From the NCBI GenBank assembly GCA_963513945.1, contig OY740719.1, positions 170,634,729 to 170,698,728 of the forward strand: a stretch of 64,000 nucleotides of DNA. The letters run 5' to 3'. Positions 11,037 to 20,660 of the stretch are shown piece after piece. Source of the stretch: Hydrotaea diabolus. Taxonomy: Eukaryota > Arthropoda > Insecta > Diptera > Muscidae. The first letter of the stretch is position 1. Each line of letters opens with the position of its first letter. Position numbers and translations under genes: made by a program. Under the pieces are notes generated by a model that was not told the DNA's origin, made no database searches, and saw only the letters and a program-made list of their open reading frames with translations.

Positions 11037-11334
11037 TTTTTGTTTTCTTTTTGTAATATTGTTTTCCATTTTATCATGAAAAGACTTACATCGCTAAAAC
11101 CACGGTGTCATAAACGCCATACCCGTCGAAATCCTTGGACAAGTTATCAAAAATTGGACCCCCAAAATGGATACCCTGAGGCATACTTGCGGCCAACATT
11201 TTAGGGAATGTATATTTAAAATATAAGTGGCTTTAAATGTCATTTCCAATGAACAATAAACATTCAACACTAGATTTGAACTTTTGTATATTTTTTTTTT
11301 TTGGAAAAAACAGCTCTAGATTGAGCACCTTATA

Positions 11335-12930
11335 GTTAGCATCGTTTACAAGGCTTGCGCAAGGATGTCGAAACCTTAGAGCATTATCTTTATTGGGACC
11401 AGCTTCGCGGACACTAGATCCCGATTTTTGAAGATCGAATCTTCAACGTACTCTACCCAGATAAAAAGATAACACTTAGGGAGTATGACAATAGAACAGA
11501 GTCACAAAAAAAAATGCTTATTACAGTTTGAAAATTGGCTTAGTTGTATGTCCTAGTACATGGCTAGGAGAAAGTATGTCTTCCCTTATACCAAATATCT
11601 AACTACTTGTAGGTTCATCGTTCAGAAACAGAGTCCTACGAATACACATGTTCATAAGGGTCTCTACTGAATTCAGTAACTCTTTTGAACTGCATCAAGC
11701 CGAAATGAATACTTGCTGGCTGACTGTCGTCAGAGTGAATTGTTATTGCCAAATATCCTTTCTAATTTATGCACATTTCGTGACACAGATTCATGCATTT
11801 TGTATTTGTTTTTAGTTTAGAAAGTTATTGGCATTTTTAAAGCAGAACATAATGTTTTTGTAATGGCAACAAATTTAAAGCTCAACCAAAAAATAGCTTC
11901 TCTTCCGACAGCGATGTTTGTCAACTCCTACACAGTGAAGCCAAAAGGAAAGGCAAAACAGGCGGATGGCTGGTGGGATTGAGCTAAAATGTGGGGGAAA
12001 GCTAAAATGTAAATTTTCCTTACAAATGTACATGGATTCAAGTCAATGGACAAATGGGTCACTACAAAGTAATCACCAGATAAAGCAGCGCCAGAAATAT
12101 CAACATCAACTATGACGAAATACATCATCCTACTTGAAACATAATAACAAAGTCGTAATCGCACGTTAACGAAGAAATTGTAAACAACAAATCATTCAGT
12201 CTGTCATTCATCTTTTCATTCAATCATTTGCAAAGTTTTAAATATTTAAATAAAAATCTTGATTAAATCAAGGGTAGTACTTCAAAGTTCTTAAAGCCTT
12301 ATATTTCTACTTGAATATCTAGCATCTGCCTAAGAAATTTGGATCGAATATGATGGAAAATTAATTTCATGTCACTCTCTGTAGTTCCTAAACCGAAAAT
12401 ATTAAAAACTACTCGCCTATCCCTCATCACAGAAAATGTTTTTTTTTTTATGGAATCATATTCTTTTTTGTTGTTTTGAAAATTAGACGCATGTCCAGGG
12501 GGAAAATGATGTAGTACAACTACATTCAGAAGATGTGACATGCTTATAAAACTCATCTCAAGTGTATAAGCTGCAAGGGCAACCTTACTCTTGCTGTCAA
12601 TAAAATCTATTAGGAATTTCTGCCAAGATGGCAAAGAACCAATTTATGATTGAGAGGGAGTGGGAAGATTGAAAGTGTTTCCGGGCAAATGTGTGTTGGA
12701 ATATATATTATGGAAGCATACGACTAAAAAAAACTTGACAGGCCGAAAATACAATAACAAAAAAATCCATTGTGGTGAGATATTAATAATATTTTCTATT
12801 GTCTTTAAATAATTGAAGAAGTATAGGATTTTTTTTTTTAATTTTTAGTTTTTTTTTTGAGAACTGACTTTGATATAGGTGGTGTTTTAGGTTGAGCCCT
12901 GATTACTTACACTGAAAGCCAGACCGCAAT
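11335..12930. other. No recognisable gene
   Basis: A 111-codon open frame on the minus strand (12299-12634) has no motif I recognise and contains many rare-looking AT codons. The rest is AT-rich with poly(T) runs around 12825-12860. Confidence 0.35.
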
Positions 12931-12931
12931 A

Positions 12932-13109
12932 GTCAACAATTGCTGCGAAGCTTTCTGATGAATATCGCCACGTACTCGAAATCGGGATAAAAGTACTGAG
13001 CAGCTACGAAAATCAATGTCACTTGATTTTCGTGGCTGCTCATTTTGTAAAAAACTTCTCTTCTACTAAAATGTAGATGCTAGGGGTCTAAAGCCGGATA
13101 ATCCCTGTT
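12932..13109 (+). repeat. Foldback family fragment with a fused-arm hairpin
   Basis: Matches the outer part of the foldback right arm (GTCAACAATTGCTGCGAAGC, CACGTACTCGAAATC, the AGATGCTAGGGGTC block and CCGGATAATCCCTG). At 13000-13039 a piece of the opposite arm has been joined to it. This gives an inverted repeat of about 17 bp (CTACGAAAATCAA facing TTGATTTTCGTGG), as if the spacer had been deleted. Confidence 0.6.
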
Positions 13110-13142
13110 AAATCTTTTTAGATAAATTATTTGTTATAGTTC

Positions 13143-13180
13143 TTTTAGTACTTATGCTCAAAAAGCATAAAGTACTAAAA
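13143..13180. repeat. Inverted repeat, 16 bp with one bulge
   Basis: TTTTAGTACTTATGCT faces its near-complement AGCATAAAGTACTAAAA with a loop of about 5 nt. It is followed by poly(A). No function can be assigned. Confidence 0.55.
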
Positions 13181-13744
13181 AAGGCTACAACAAATTATTT
13201 TTTCTATTTTTTTTTATCTGTACGCGATCAAACTTTGAAGTGTCTGTTAACAAATGATTAAATAATGCAGTTTTGCTATGATATCCTAAATATCTACGCT
13301 TAACCTTTATCACTACTATTGATCATGGGAGTACCACGGGAAATTTTAAAAGAGACCGTCAACAAAACAATATGTGTACAATTCGCAATTTAAAGTTTTT
13401 AATGATGAACAAGTTTTTGGCCCATCCGGCCTTGGGTATGGAAAACAATTCGCTTTAAACTTTGAAGTATGGGTACATAAAATTAACGAATTAGGCTTTT
13501 TTGACCAAAGAAGGATGATGTCAAAATTGAAAAAAACGGTTCAGATATAAAAAACAGCTAGCACACATATGTTCATCCGATTTTTTGATTTTCAGCTCTT
13601 GCTGCCACACATAACTTCGAATTTTAATGAAATTTGGCTAAGAAGGACGCTAGTAAAGTTAGTTCAGATTTTAATATACGACTGGCCATTTAAAATTTTA
13701 AAAGCTGTAAAAAAATTTCTGGTTTAGTGAAAAGGTTGAACTTT

Positions 13745-14665
13745 GTTATTCAATAATGGAACACAACTGGCTCGGCAGTACCTCATCCGATCAACGCAAA
13801 TTCTCAGTACATTTACGATTGTTTCGGGTCGAGTCTCCTCAATGGAAACTTGGATTTCAAGGCTTCAAATAATTCAAATAACAGCTCCGAGGCAGCAAAT
13901 TAACAACACAATTTCAGCTGGTTCTTCGATTTTCAAAAACAGTGCATAAAATATCGATGGTTGTCGTCCATGTAATTCTCTTGAATTTTTTTTAAACAAA
14001 AAATTGATTGGCATGGCGCGTAACGCTTGCCGTTGACGGTAACGGCGGCTCCTTGCTTATTTTCAAAGAAGAAAAGCCCAATGCTGCCGCCAGCCCAAAA
14101 ATCACACCAAACAGTGACTCATTGTGGATGCACTTCTCAGTAGTCACGTGTGGGTTATCTGAACCCCCTATGTGGCAATTTTGCTTATTGACATGGCCAC
14201 CGAAATGGAAATGAGCTTTATTTAAAACATGAAAATTTTTCATCTCCTGCCAAAAAATCTTCAGCCCTTTGCTCGAAAACCCATCGAATAATAACTAGGC
14301 TTCAGATCTTGGACCAATTGGAATTTGTAAGCCTTCATACCGAAGTCTTTATTAAGAATTCTCGAGAAAAATGTTTACTTCATGAGAATGATGACGAGTT
14401 GATATTGGTGGATGCTCTTGGAAATTATCAGCAAAAACAGAAATGTTTTCGATTGAACGCACTGGACGAGAAAGTACTCGGATCAGTTTGTCCAATAACG
14501 ATCCATTTTCATGACTTTCTTTACATATTGACGCACAAACTAAACTAAATGACGATCTCTTCTTGAAAATTTTTCACTGAAATACTTACAGTTTGCGTTA
14601 AAGACTTACTACTTTGGAAGTAAGTTTTTAACATTTCACAATTTTGTTCGAGCGTATAGCGTACC
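13745..14665 (-). pseudogene. DD41D-type transposase pseudogene, third lineage
   Basis: Starts MVRYTLEQNCEMLKTYFQ. After frame changes it reads DFGMKAYKFQLVQDLKPSYY (a typical pre-catalytic block) and KAHFHFGGHVNKQNCHI (first Asp region, with the Asp lost). TVWCDFWAGGSIGLFFFENK and AAVTVNGKRY follow, and the C-terminal DRMRYCRASC tail lies near 13745-13800. The QQDG and PLD catalytic blocks are deleted. Sequence and start differ from families A and B, so this is a separate lineage. No terminal repeats were identified. Confidence 0.7.
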
Positions 14666-14669
14666 ATTT

Positions 14670-15110
14670 TTCAAATGTCATATATAAACCTAAAAAAACG
14701 CTTTTAATAGTCGAAGTAATCGGTAGTTCAATTTTAAAATCCAATTTTATGACTTTAGCTTTAAAAGTCACATATTATATCCAATCTAAATGAAATTTGG
14801 CAAAAGAAAGTTCTTTGTGCCAAGGATGGACGCTGTTGAAATTGGACAAATTCGGTTCACTTTAAGATGTAGATCCTAAATTAACTTAAACAATGAAATT
14901 TCTCACAAATTTTAATATGTCAATTGTTTTAAAATCGTTGTATATTTATGTTGTATACATCCAAGAACCAATTTTTAGTTATCGTTTTGGAACATGCAGA
15001 AGTGCAGGGTATAACAAAGTCGGTCTGGCCCAACTTAAACACTTTTTGCTAGTTTTAAATGGTGCTTAATTTGATTTTCGAAGAAGAGGCACTGGCGTTA
15101 GTAGAGACAT
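14670..15110. other. No recognisable gene
   Basis: AT-rich. The phrase GTGCAGGGTATAACAAAG near 15003 recurs at 30736 and resembles the edge of a dispersed repeat. Confidence 0.35.
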
Positions 15111-15111
15111 A

Positions 15112-15555
15112 TGTGACGAGCAAAATAGAAAGGGACCTAAGGTTTAAAACCAGTTTTGTTCAGGAGAGCCATTTTAAAGATTAGGTCCCTTTCTATTTGT
15201 GCTGAGAATCGTCGATTTCACTTTCATAAAACGCGCATATCTCTGGGAGGGAACACTTTTGGGGCATGGGATCGGTCTCATTCGATGCTCAGATGTTGTC
15301 CGTCCACATCAAAAAAAAAGTGAAAAGTTGATGAAAAGTTTTGTTCAGGACAGCCATTTTAAAGATTAGGCCCCTTTCTATTTGCGCTTAGAATCGTCGA
15401 CTTCACTTTCATAAAACGCGCATATCTCTGGGAGGGAACACTTCCTGATCATGGGATCGGTCTCATTTGATGCTCAGATGTTGTCCACATCAAAAAAAGA
15501 AAAAAATGAAAATTGATTTTTTTACCCTTAGGCCCTTTCTCTATGCGCTGTAACA
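15112..15555. mobile_element. MITE family D copy 1, with an internal direct repeat
   Basis: The ends TGTGACGAGCAAAATAGAAA and the complement of TGTTACAGCGCATAGAGAAA are flanked by TA. A block of about 185 bp, containing TTTTGTTCAGGA, CCTTTCTATTTG and AAAACGCGCATATCTCTGGG, occurs twice in tandem. No coding capacity. Three more copies lie at 49498, 50137 and 63464. The TA target and superfamily (Tc1/mariner-like) are inferences, because the palindromic ends blur the exact boundary. Confidence 0.75.
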
Positions 15556-15580
15556 TATGGATACACAGTAAAACCACGTA

Positions 15581-16201
15581 AAGGGTAGTTCAATTTTAAG
15601 GGCCGATGTTGATTTTCAATAAGACACAAATTATTTAGGAAATTATCTTGGCTGACAATTAACATTGCCACGACGTGAGATAACACGGCCGTTGAATTTG
15701 TCGCGCAAAAGTGCCATTGTTTCGTTAGCTGTGTGGCAAGTGACACCGTCCTGTTGAAACCACATATCGTCCACATCCATATCTTCCAATTCGGGCCATA
15801 AAAAGTTCGTTATCATCTCACGATAGCGTACAACACTCATAGCCATCTCATTCCAGCCTCATTTTGGAAAAAATACGGCCCGATAATGCCGCCAGCCCAT
15901 AAACCGCACCAAACAGTTACTCTTTGTGGGTGCATTGTTTTGTCGACAATCACCCAAATGCGGCAATTCTGCTTATTGACGAATCCACTGAGGTGAAAAT
16001 GTGCCTCATCATTAAAGATGATTTTCTTCGAAAACTGATCATCCACTGTAGCCATTTCTTGCCACCATTTTGACAATTGATTATGACCATGGTTCAAATT
16101 GGGTTAGTCTGAAATTGAGAAATGTCCAATGAAATGCAGAAATAACTTGACGTTAAGGTGTGGTTCACATTCAACATCGTCCCTAAAATTTAACCACCCT
16201 T
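15581..16201 (-). mobile_element. DD41D-type element, family B copy 2, internally deleted (621 bp)
   Basis: The ends AAGGGTAGTTCAATTTTAAG and the complement of AAGGGTGGTTAAATTTTAGG are flanked by TA at 15579-15580 and 16202-16203. It carries the central part of a transposase on the minus strand. It begins 25 bp after MITE D copy 1 ends. Confidence 0.85.
15640..16097 (-). pseudogene. DD41D transposase remnant (family B copy 2)
   Basis: Open from MNHGHNQLSKWWQEMATVDD through KKIIFNDEAHFHLSGFVNKQ (first catalytic Asp), TVWCGLWAGGIIGPYFFQNE, and after a frameshift YREMITNFLWPELEDMDVDD and MWFQQDGVTCHTA (second Asp). It ends RVISRRGNVNCQPR at the deletion, so the PLD third Asp and the C-terminus are gone. 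This is the cleanest view of family B coding sequence in the window. Confidence 0.8.
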
Positions 16202-16249
16202 TAGTTATCTAAACAATCCTAGTACGCACTTCTTTCGTTAGTAAGTTTA

Positions 16250-16565
16250 AATAAGATGGAATAGTTTTACCTCCATGCCACGAAAGCAAGGAAAGCATTT
16301 AATTTAGATTTGAAAGTGCTTGTGTGTTAATTAAAATGGTCAGTCTCATTTACGCAGTTCTGGAGGCCCTTTCTCGAAATTTCATTTAAATGACAGTCTG
16401 AATGAAAATAAATAAGATTGAACAGTTTCACCTCCATGCCACGAAAGCAAGGAAAGCATTTAATTTAGATTTGGAAGTGCTTATGTGTTGATTAAAATGG
16501 CCAGTCTCATTTACGCAGTTCCGGACGCCCTTCCACCAAATGTCATTTAAGTGTCATAAGTCTGC
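16250..16565. repeat. Two tandem copies of a 161-bp unit
   Basis: The blocks CCTCCATGCCACGAAAGCAA and GCATTTAATTTAGATTTG and the phrase TCTCATTTACGCAGTTC recur at a fixed offset of 161 bp (16270 and 16431 for the first block). The copies differ at scattered positions. Non-coding, of unknown origin. Confidence 0.75.
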
Positions 16566-17710
16566 AAAAGTCGCTATCTAGGTGCTTTTGTTTCGTTGTT
16601 CAAAACACGGGGCCGAGCACAGGTTTCTTCTTAACAGGCTGCGCACATGTTTCAAGATGCCCTCCCGATGCGGAAAATATGGCCCTTGATGGCGAGTCAG
16701 TTTGCCAATTAGACTACGCAGTTGCAACTTACCGAGCTAAAAGAGCTTCCTTGTCTTTTTATCATTGGCATCACCCATACATTTTTGGTCGAGTATGCCA
16801 TCGCAATTTTAATTTTATTTAAAGGATTTGCGATTATTTAAGTAGGCGTCCAAAAATCAGTTCCCTTTAACCATAGCTTCTGGTCAGGCTGAAGTGGACT
16901 TCAATTGCTAGATGCACTCTGTCAATTGACGACCGTTGTGCCGAAATGTATTTCGAAATATATATAATCTATTTAGTTAATCCCAGCCAATCCCTGTCAT
17001 TTTTCTGAGAATTATTCTAAGATTATTAATTTTTGCACACTGAATATCAGAGGGCTCCATGAAGGAGTATAAAACTAAAACTTTATTATTTTTAGACACA
17101 GAGCCTAGCTTTCATACTCCGTTTTTCAAATATGGCAAATTGACAGCAATCAAGCAGTGCCCCCTCACAATGGAGTCTCACATGGAGAAATTTATCCTGG
17201 AGGTTCATATTGAGGATTTCGGTCGAGTTAGGTCGTATTAATGCCGAAATATGCTGATGATGTAGCATATGGCTTAGAGCTTTATATGATACTTAGAACA
17301 TCGCCGAAACTGAAGACATAATTGATTTTTAAAATAGTATGCACAATTTTTAAGTTCCCATTGCATGGTATTTAAGGCTAATTTTCAATTTATTCAACAT
17401 AAAGATATGAAGTAATTACAGTTTATACAAACAAATTACTAATTACAGCGATTAATGTACAAATGTAAGGCTAATTATAAATAAACCTTTTGGTTTAATT
17501 CTGCATATTACTTAAGCAGGCGTGCCATTTGTGGGGTATTATGGGATTAAAAATGTAACATAATTAGCATAACATAAGTGATATTAGCATACATAAGCTC
17601 GTACGTCGCCATATACTTGCTCAAACTTCCACACTTATGAGGCTGTGTGAAAAACAAATCAAATCATAAAATATGTCACGATGTCCACAGTGAGCAACTT
17701 TTATAAATAA
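16566..17710. other. No recognisable gene
   Basis: A 60-codon open frame at 17059-17241 has no recognisable motif. The remainder is AT-rich. Confidence 0.35.
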
Positions 17711-18218
17711 CTAGCTGACCTGATAAACATTGTTTTGCCTTCAAATTTTATTTTCACTGAAATTCTGGTTACGTTGCAAAATCTTGGTGGTTTGATATTT
17801 CGAAAAAGAAAGACAGGTGAACTGAACCGGAATACAAATAATATTCAAATAACTTTAACTGGAGCAGAAATAATGGATTTTTAATTTGTATGGGAGGTAC
17901 CTGGCGCCTTAGTCCAATCCCGCCCACATTTTCAGCAGAACCTGAATATGTACTCCAAACCATCATTCCTAATTTGGTTTAAATACCATGAACAGAAGAA
18001 GAAATAATGGATTATTAATTTGTGATGGGGTAACATGCCCTCTGGGCCGATTTCATGCAAACTACACATAAACCATCTACAGACCATCCCCAACGTACCC
18101 TAAAATTTTGCACCAAATGTCAGCCTTTTAGCTAAAAAAACAGATTTGTTACACCTCCTCCGCCCACAGTTCAAAATTTCGAATTTTCTTTTTTCCTACG
18201 TTTCCTTTTTTATATATA
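17711..18218 (-). mobile_element. Decayed non-autonomous Helitron fragment
   Basis: Read on the minus strand, the end ACAATGTTTATCAGGTCAG followed by CTAG and T (17711-17714) looks like a Helitron 3' terminus. The CCTCCGCCCACA phrase near 18150 and the CCCGCCCACATTTT phrase near 17930 parallel the GC-rich 5' repeats of the Helitron at 31996-34626. The outer 5' end is lost or overlapped by the following TIR element. No coding sequence. Confidence 0.4.
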
Positions 18219-18414
18219 AAGGGTGATCCATCTAGAGGTATTTTTTTCAGAACAAAAAATATAAAAATTCAAATCAAGTGTGGAATCTTTATTGGTAATT
18301 TAAAAGGATATTTTATGGCATTTATTTTTCAAAAATAATTATCTAATGTTGGCAACTGTATTAGGGAAATAAGCGTTCGGTGAGAAACGGGACGATACAC
18401 TGTTTTCGACCAAA

Positions 18415-18914
18415 ATTTTGTTTAGTGATGAGGCCCATTTCTGGCTCAACGGCAAAGTCAATAAACAAAATTGCCGCATTTGGGCTGTAGAGCAACAAGA
18501 AGAGGTTCCTAGAGGTACCCAGATAAAACCACGGTTTGGTGCGGTTTATAAGCTGGTGGAATCAGCGGTGCATATTTTTTTTAAAATGATGATGGTCGGA
18601 ACGTAACCGTAAATTGTGCTCGATATCGCGCCATGATATCGATCTTTATGCCACCTGAAACTGAAGCCCATAATCTTGACGACACTTGATTTCAGCAGGA
18701 CGGTGCCATTTGGTATACAGCTGCTCAAACAATGGATCTCTTGAGAGGTCATTTCGAAAAGCAGCTAATTTCACGTTTTGGACACGTGAGTTGGCCGCCT
18801 AGATCGAGTGATATCACACCTTTAGACATTTTTCTTTGGGGTTACGTAAAGTCCAAAGTCCATGCTGACAAACCAGCTTCGATACAGGTTTTAGAAGCCA
18901 ACATTACGCGTGTC
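18415..18914 (+). pseudogene. DD41D transposase, C-terminal half, cut by the LINE
   Basis: Reads ILFSDEAHFWLNGKVNKQNC (first catalytic Asp) and GAVYKLVESAVHIFFKM. A frame change leads to FQQDGAIWYTAAQTMDLLRG (second Asp) and then WPPRSSDITPLDIFLWGYVK (third Asp), with 41 residues between the second and third Asp. The frame runs into the LINE at ITRVN. The tail continues after the LINE at 23877-23960 with EMLERVIQNWTLR and LRRSCGQHLREI. The enzyme would have mobilised family A elements. Here it lacks the DNA-binding N-terminus. Confidence 0.8.
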
Positions 18915-18923
18915 AATAAAGCC
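18915..18923 (+). repeat. 9-bp target-site duplication of the LINE (left copy)
   Basis: AATAAAGCC lies just before the LINE and recurs at 23868-23876 just after its A-rich tail. The base before the left copy (C) limits the duplication to 9 bp. Confidence 0.85.
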
Positions 18924-19215
18924 TTTTCTCACCGCGCTCGAAGAGAACGGTCGTTAAAAGAACTCCTCTCGGAAATTAATTCTAATAAAATAAAATAAGC
19001 AGGGAAAGTGCAAAAAATAAACTCAATTGTCGGGAAAATAATTATCTAAAATTGTTTGAATTCATTATAAGTATTAACTTGTAAGGAATTCAAACAGTTT
19101 TTTGACAAAATAAAAATTTTAAGTTGAACAACAAACCCAGTTGTGTAAGAATCAGTGTAACAAAACAACCAAAATTAAAAAAAGGCACACACACAGCTAA
19201 ACAAACCACAGCTTG

Positions 19216-20625
19216 ATGAGCCAACGTCTCACTCAAGAGTTGGAACAACGCAGACACTCTTTCTGCAGTGTAAGTTCGCGGAATGCATACTTCGCGATAA
19301 ATGCAGATGTAAACAATGGAATGAGAGAGGTAGCGCCACTAAGACAAACTCTCTCACCAGGCAGTGCTAGCAATAACAGTAATAACAAAGAAGGTGGAAA
19401 CACAGCGAACACAGAAATAACACACGAAAACAACGACAAACCATTAAAGGCGGTACAGACAGGCATGGATCGCTACATTACTATAAAGCGTAAATCCAGC
19501 CCAGCCAAAGGCAACTCTAACAAAAAAAGTTGCAAAACTGTGAACGGTGAAGAACCAACAACGTCCGTCACGGGTAAGAACCGGTTTGCATTGCTGAGCG
19601 AAGAAGAACCTCAATCTTCTACCTCGGCAAATGCCGCAACTCCAAGGCCGCCCCCAATATACCTACGTGAGAGTAGCTCAAATGAGCTAGTAAATATTAT
19701 TGCCCAAGTTGTTGGTAGTGGTGGCTTTCACATAGTGCCAATAAAGAAAGGGAACATTAACGAGACTAAAATTCAGGCATACACCGAAAACGGCCTTCGC
19801 GCTATTTCTAGTTATTTTAACGATAGAAATAAAAATTTTTACACGTATCGTCTTAAGAGTAGTAAGGGTATCGCGGTAATCTTAAAAGGCATTGAATCAT
19901 TTGTAGGACCAGATGAAGTAAAACGAGCACTGGAAAAAGAGAATTTTAACGTTCACTCCGTGGTGAACGTTCTTAACAATAAAAAGGTTCCCCAACCAAT
20001 GTTCAAGGTCGAACTTCAACCTGACTCGCGGAAACTAAAGAAAAATGAAGTTCATCCTATATACAAACTTCAATATTTGTTATATAGAAGAATCACGGTC
20101 GAAGAACCCCACAAAAGAAATGGTCCCGTTCAATGCCAAAATTGTCAAGAGTATGGACACACAAAATCATACTGCACTTTGCCAACCGTTTGTATTGTAT
20201 GTGGTGATCTACACCAATCGTCCGCCTGCAAAGTTAAACCGCAGGAACAGAAAAAGTGCAGTAATTGCGGGGAACAACATACCGCAAATTACAGAGGTTG
20301 TAGGGTTTACAAAGAACTTAAGCGTAAACTAGAAGAGAAGCGTAAACTCATTTCTAACCGAAACGCGCCGAATCCTATAATCGACATCCAACAGACTCCA
20401 GTTTACTCTAGCAACGGAAACGGCATTACAAACGGTATAACATACGCGAATGTTCTAAGGGCGCATACACCTAATGCCCCAGTGCAACATCATGGTAACT
20501 CTGAATCAATGATTCAACAACTGGTACAGAGTATAAACATGTTCATGTCAACTATGCAATCAATGATGCAAGAATTCATGCGAAACCAGAATCAGTTAAT
20601 TCAAACTCTACTTACCAAAAAATAG
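19216..20625 (+). CDS. LINE ORF1 protein (gag-like, CCHC zinc knuckles), 469 aa
   Basis: RNA-binding protein that in this family coats the LINE transcript and guides it to the target. ATG 19216 is the first methionine in the open frame, with a TTG codon directly before it. The N-terminal 150 residues are low-complexity and rich in Ser, Asn and Lys. A middle RRM-like or PRE_C2HC region (about 155-305) contains RLKSSKGIAVILKGIESFVG. Three knuckles follow: CQNCQEYGHTKSYC (about 307-320), CIVCGDLHQSSAC (about 326-338) and CSNCGEQHTANYRGC (about 348-362). The C-terminus is Gln- and Met-rich. The frame is undamaged. The stop is preceded by six A residues, and ORF2 is in the -1 frame. Confidence 0.9.
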   Translation: MSQRLTQELEQRRHSFCSVSSRNAYFAINADVNNGMREVAPLRQTLSPGSASNNSNNKEGGNTANTEITHENNDKPLKAVQTGMDRYITIKRKSSPAKGNSNKKSCKTVNGEEPTTSVTGKNRFALLSEEEPQSSTSANAATPRPPPIYLRESSSNELVNIIAQVVGSGGFHIVPIKKGNINETKIQAYTENGLRAISSYFNDRNKNFYTYRLKSSKGIAVILKGIESFVGPDEVKRALEKENFNVHSVVNVLNNKKVPQPMFKVELQPDSRKLKKNEVHPIYKLQYLLYRRITVEEPHKRNGPVQCQNCQEYGHTKSYCTLPTVCIVCGDLHQSSACKVKPQEQKKCSNCGEQHTANYRGCRVYKELKRKLEEKRKLISNRNAPNPIIDIQQTPVYSSNGNGITNGITYANVLRAHTPNAPVQHHGNSESMIQQLVQSINMFMSTMQSMMQEFMRNQNQLIQTLLTKK

Positions 20626-20660
20626 GCCCTCTTAAGATATGTACATGGAACGCAAACGGT

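Larger units (their letters stand above)
9551..11330 (+). mobile_element. DD41D-type element, family A copy 2, internally deleted and carrying a foldback element
   Basis: The left end ACGGGTGATCAATCTAGAGG follows TA. The right end is a diverged complement (CTCTAGATTGAGCACC) near 11315-11330. Family A sequence stops at about 9630, where foldback-family sequence begins, and resumes at about 11037 with TATTGTTTTCCATTTTATCA. Native length is only about 370 bp. The transposase core is deleted; only the C-terminal tail (ACCCGTCGAAATCC and GGCCAACATTTTAGGG) remains. Confidence 0.65.

Noticed and set aside
12299..12634. 111-codon open frame on the minus strand
   Set aside because: No motif, no neighbouring element structure and AT-driven composition. 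Openness alone is not support.
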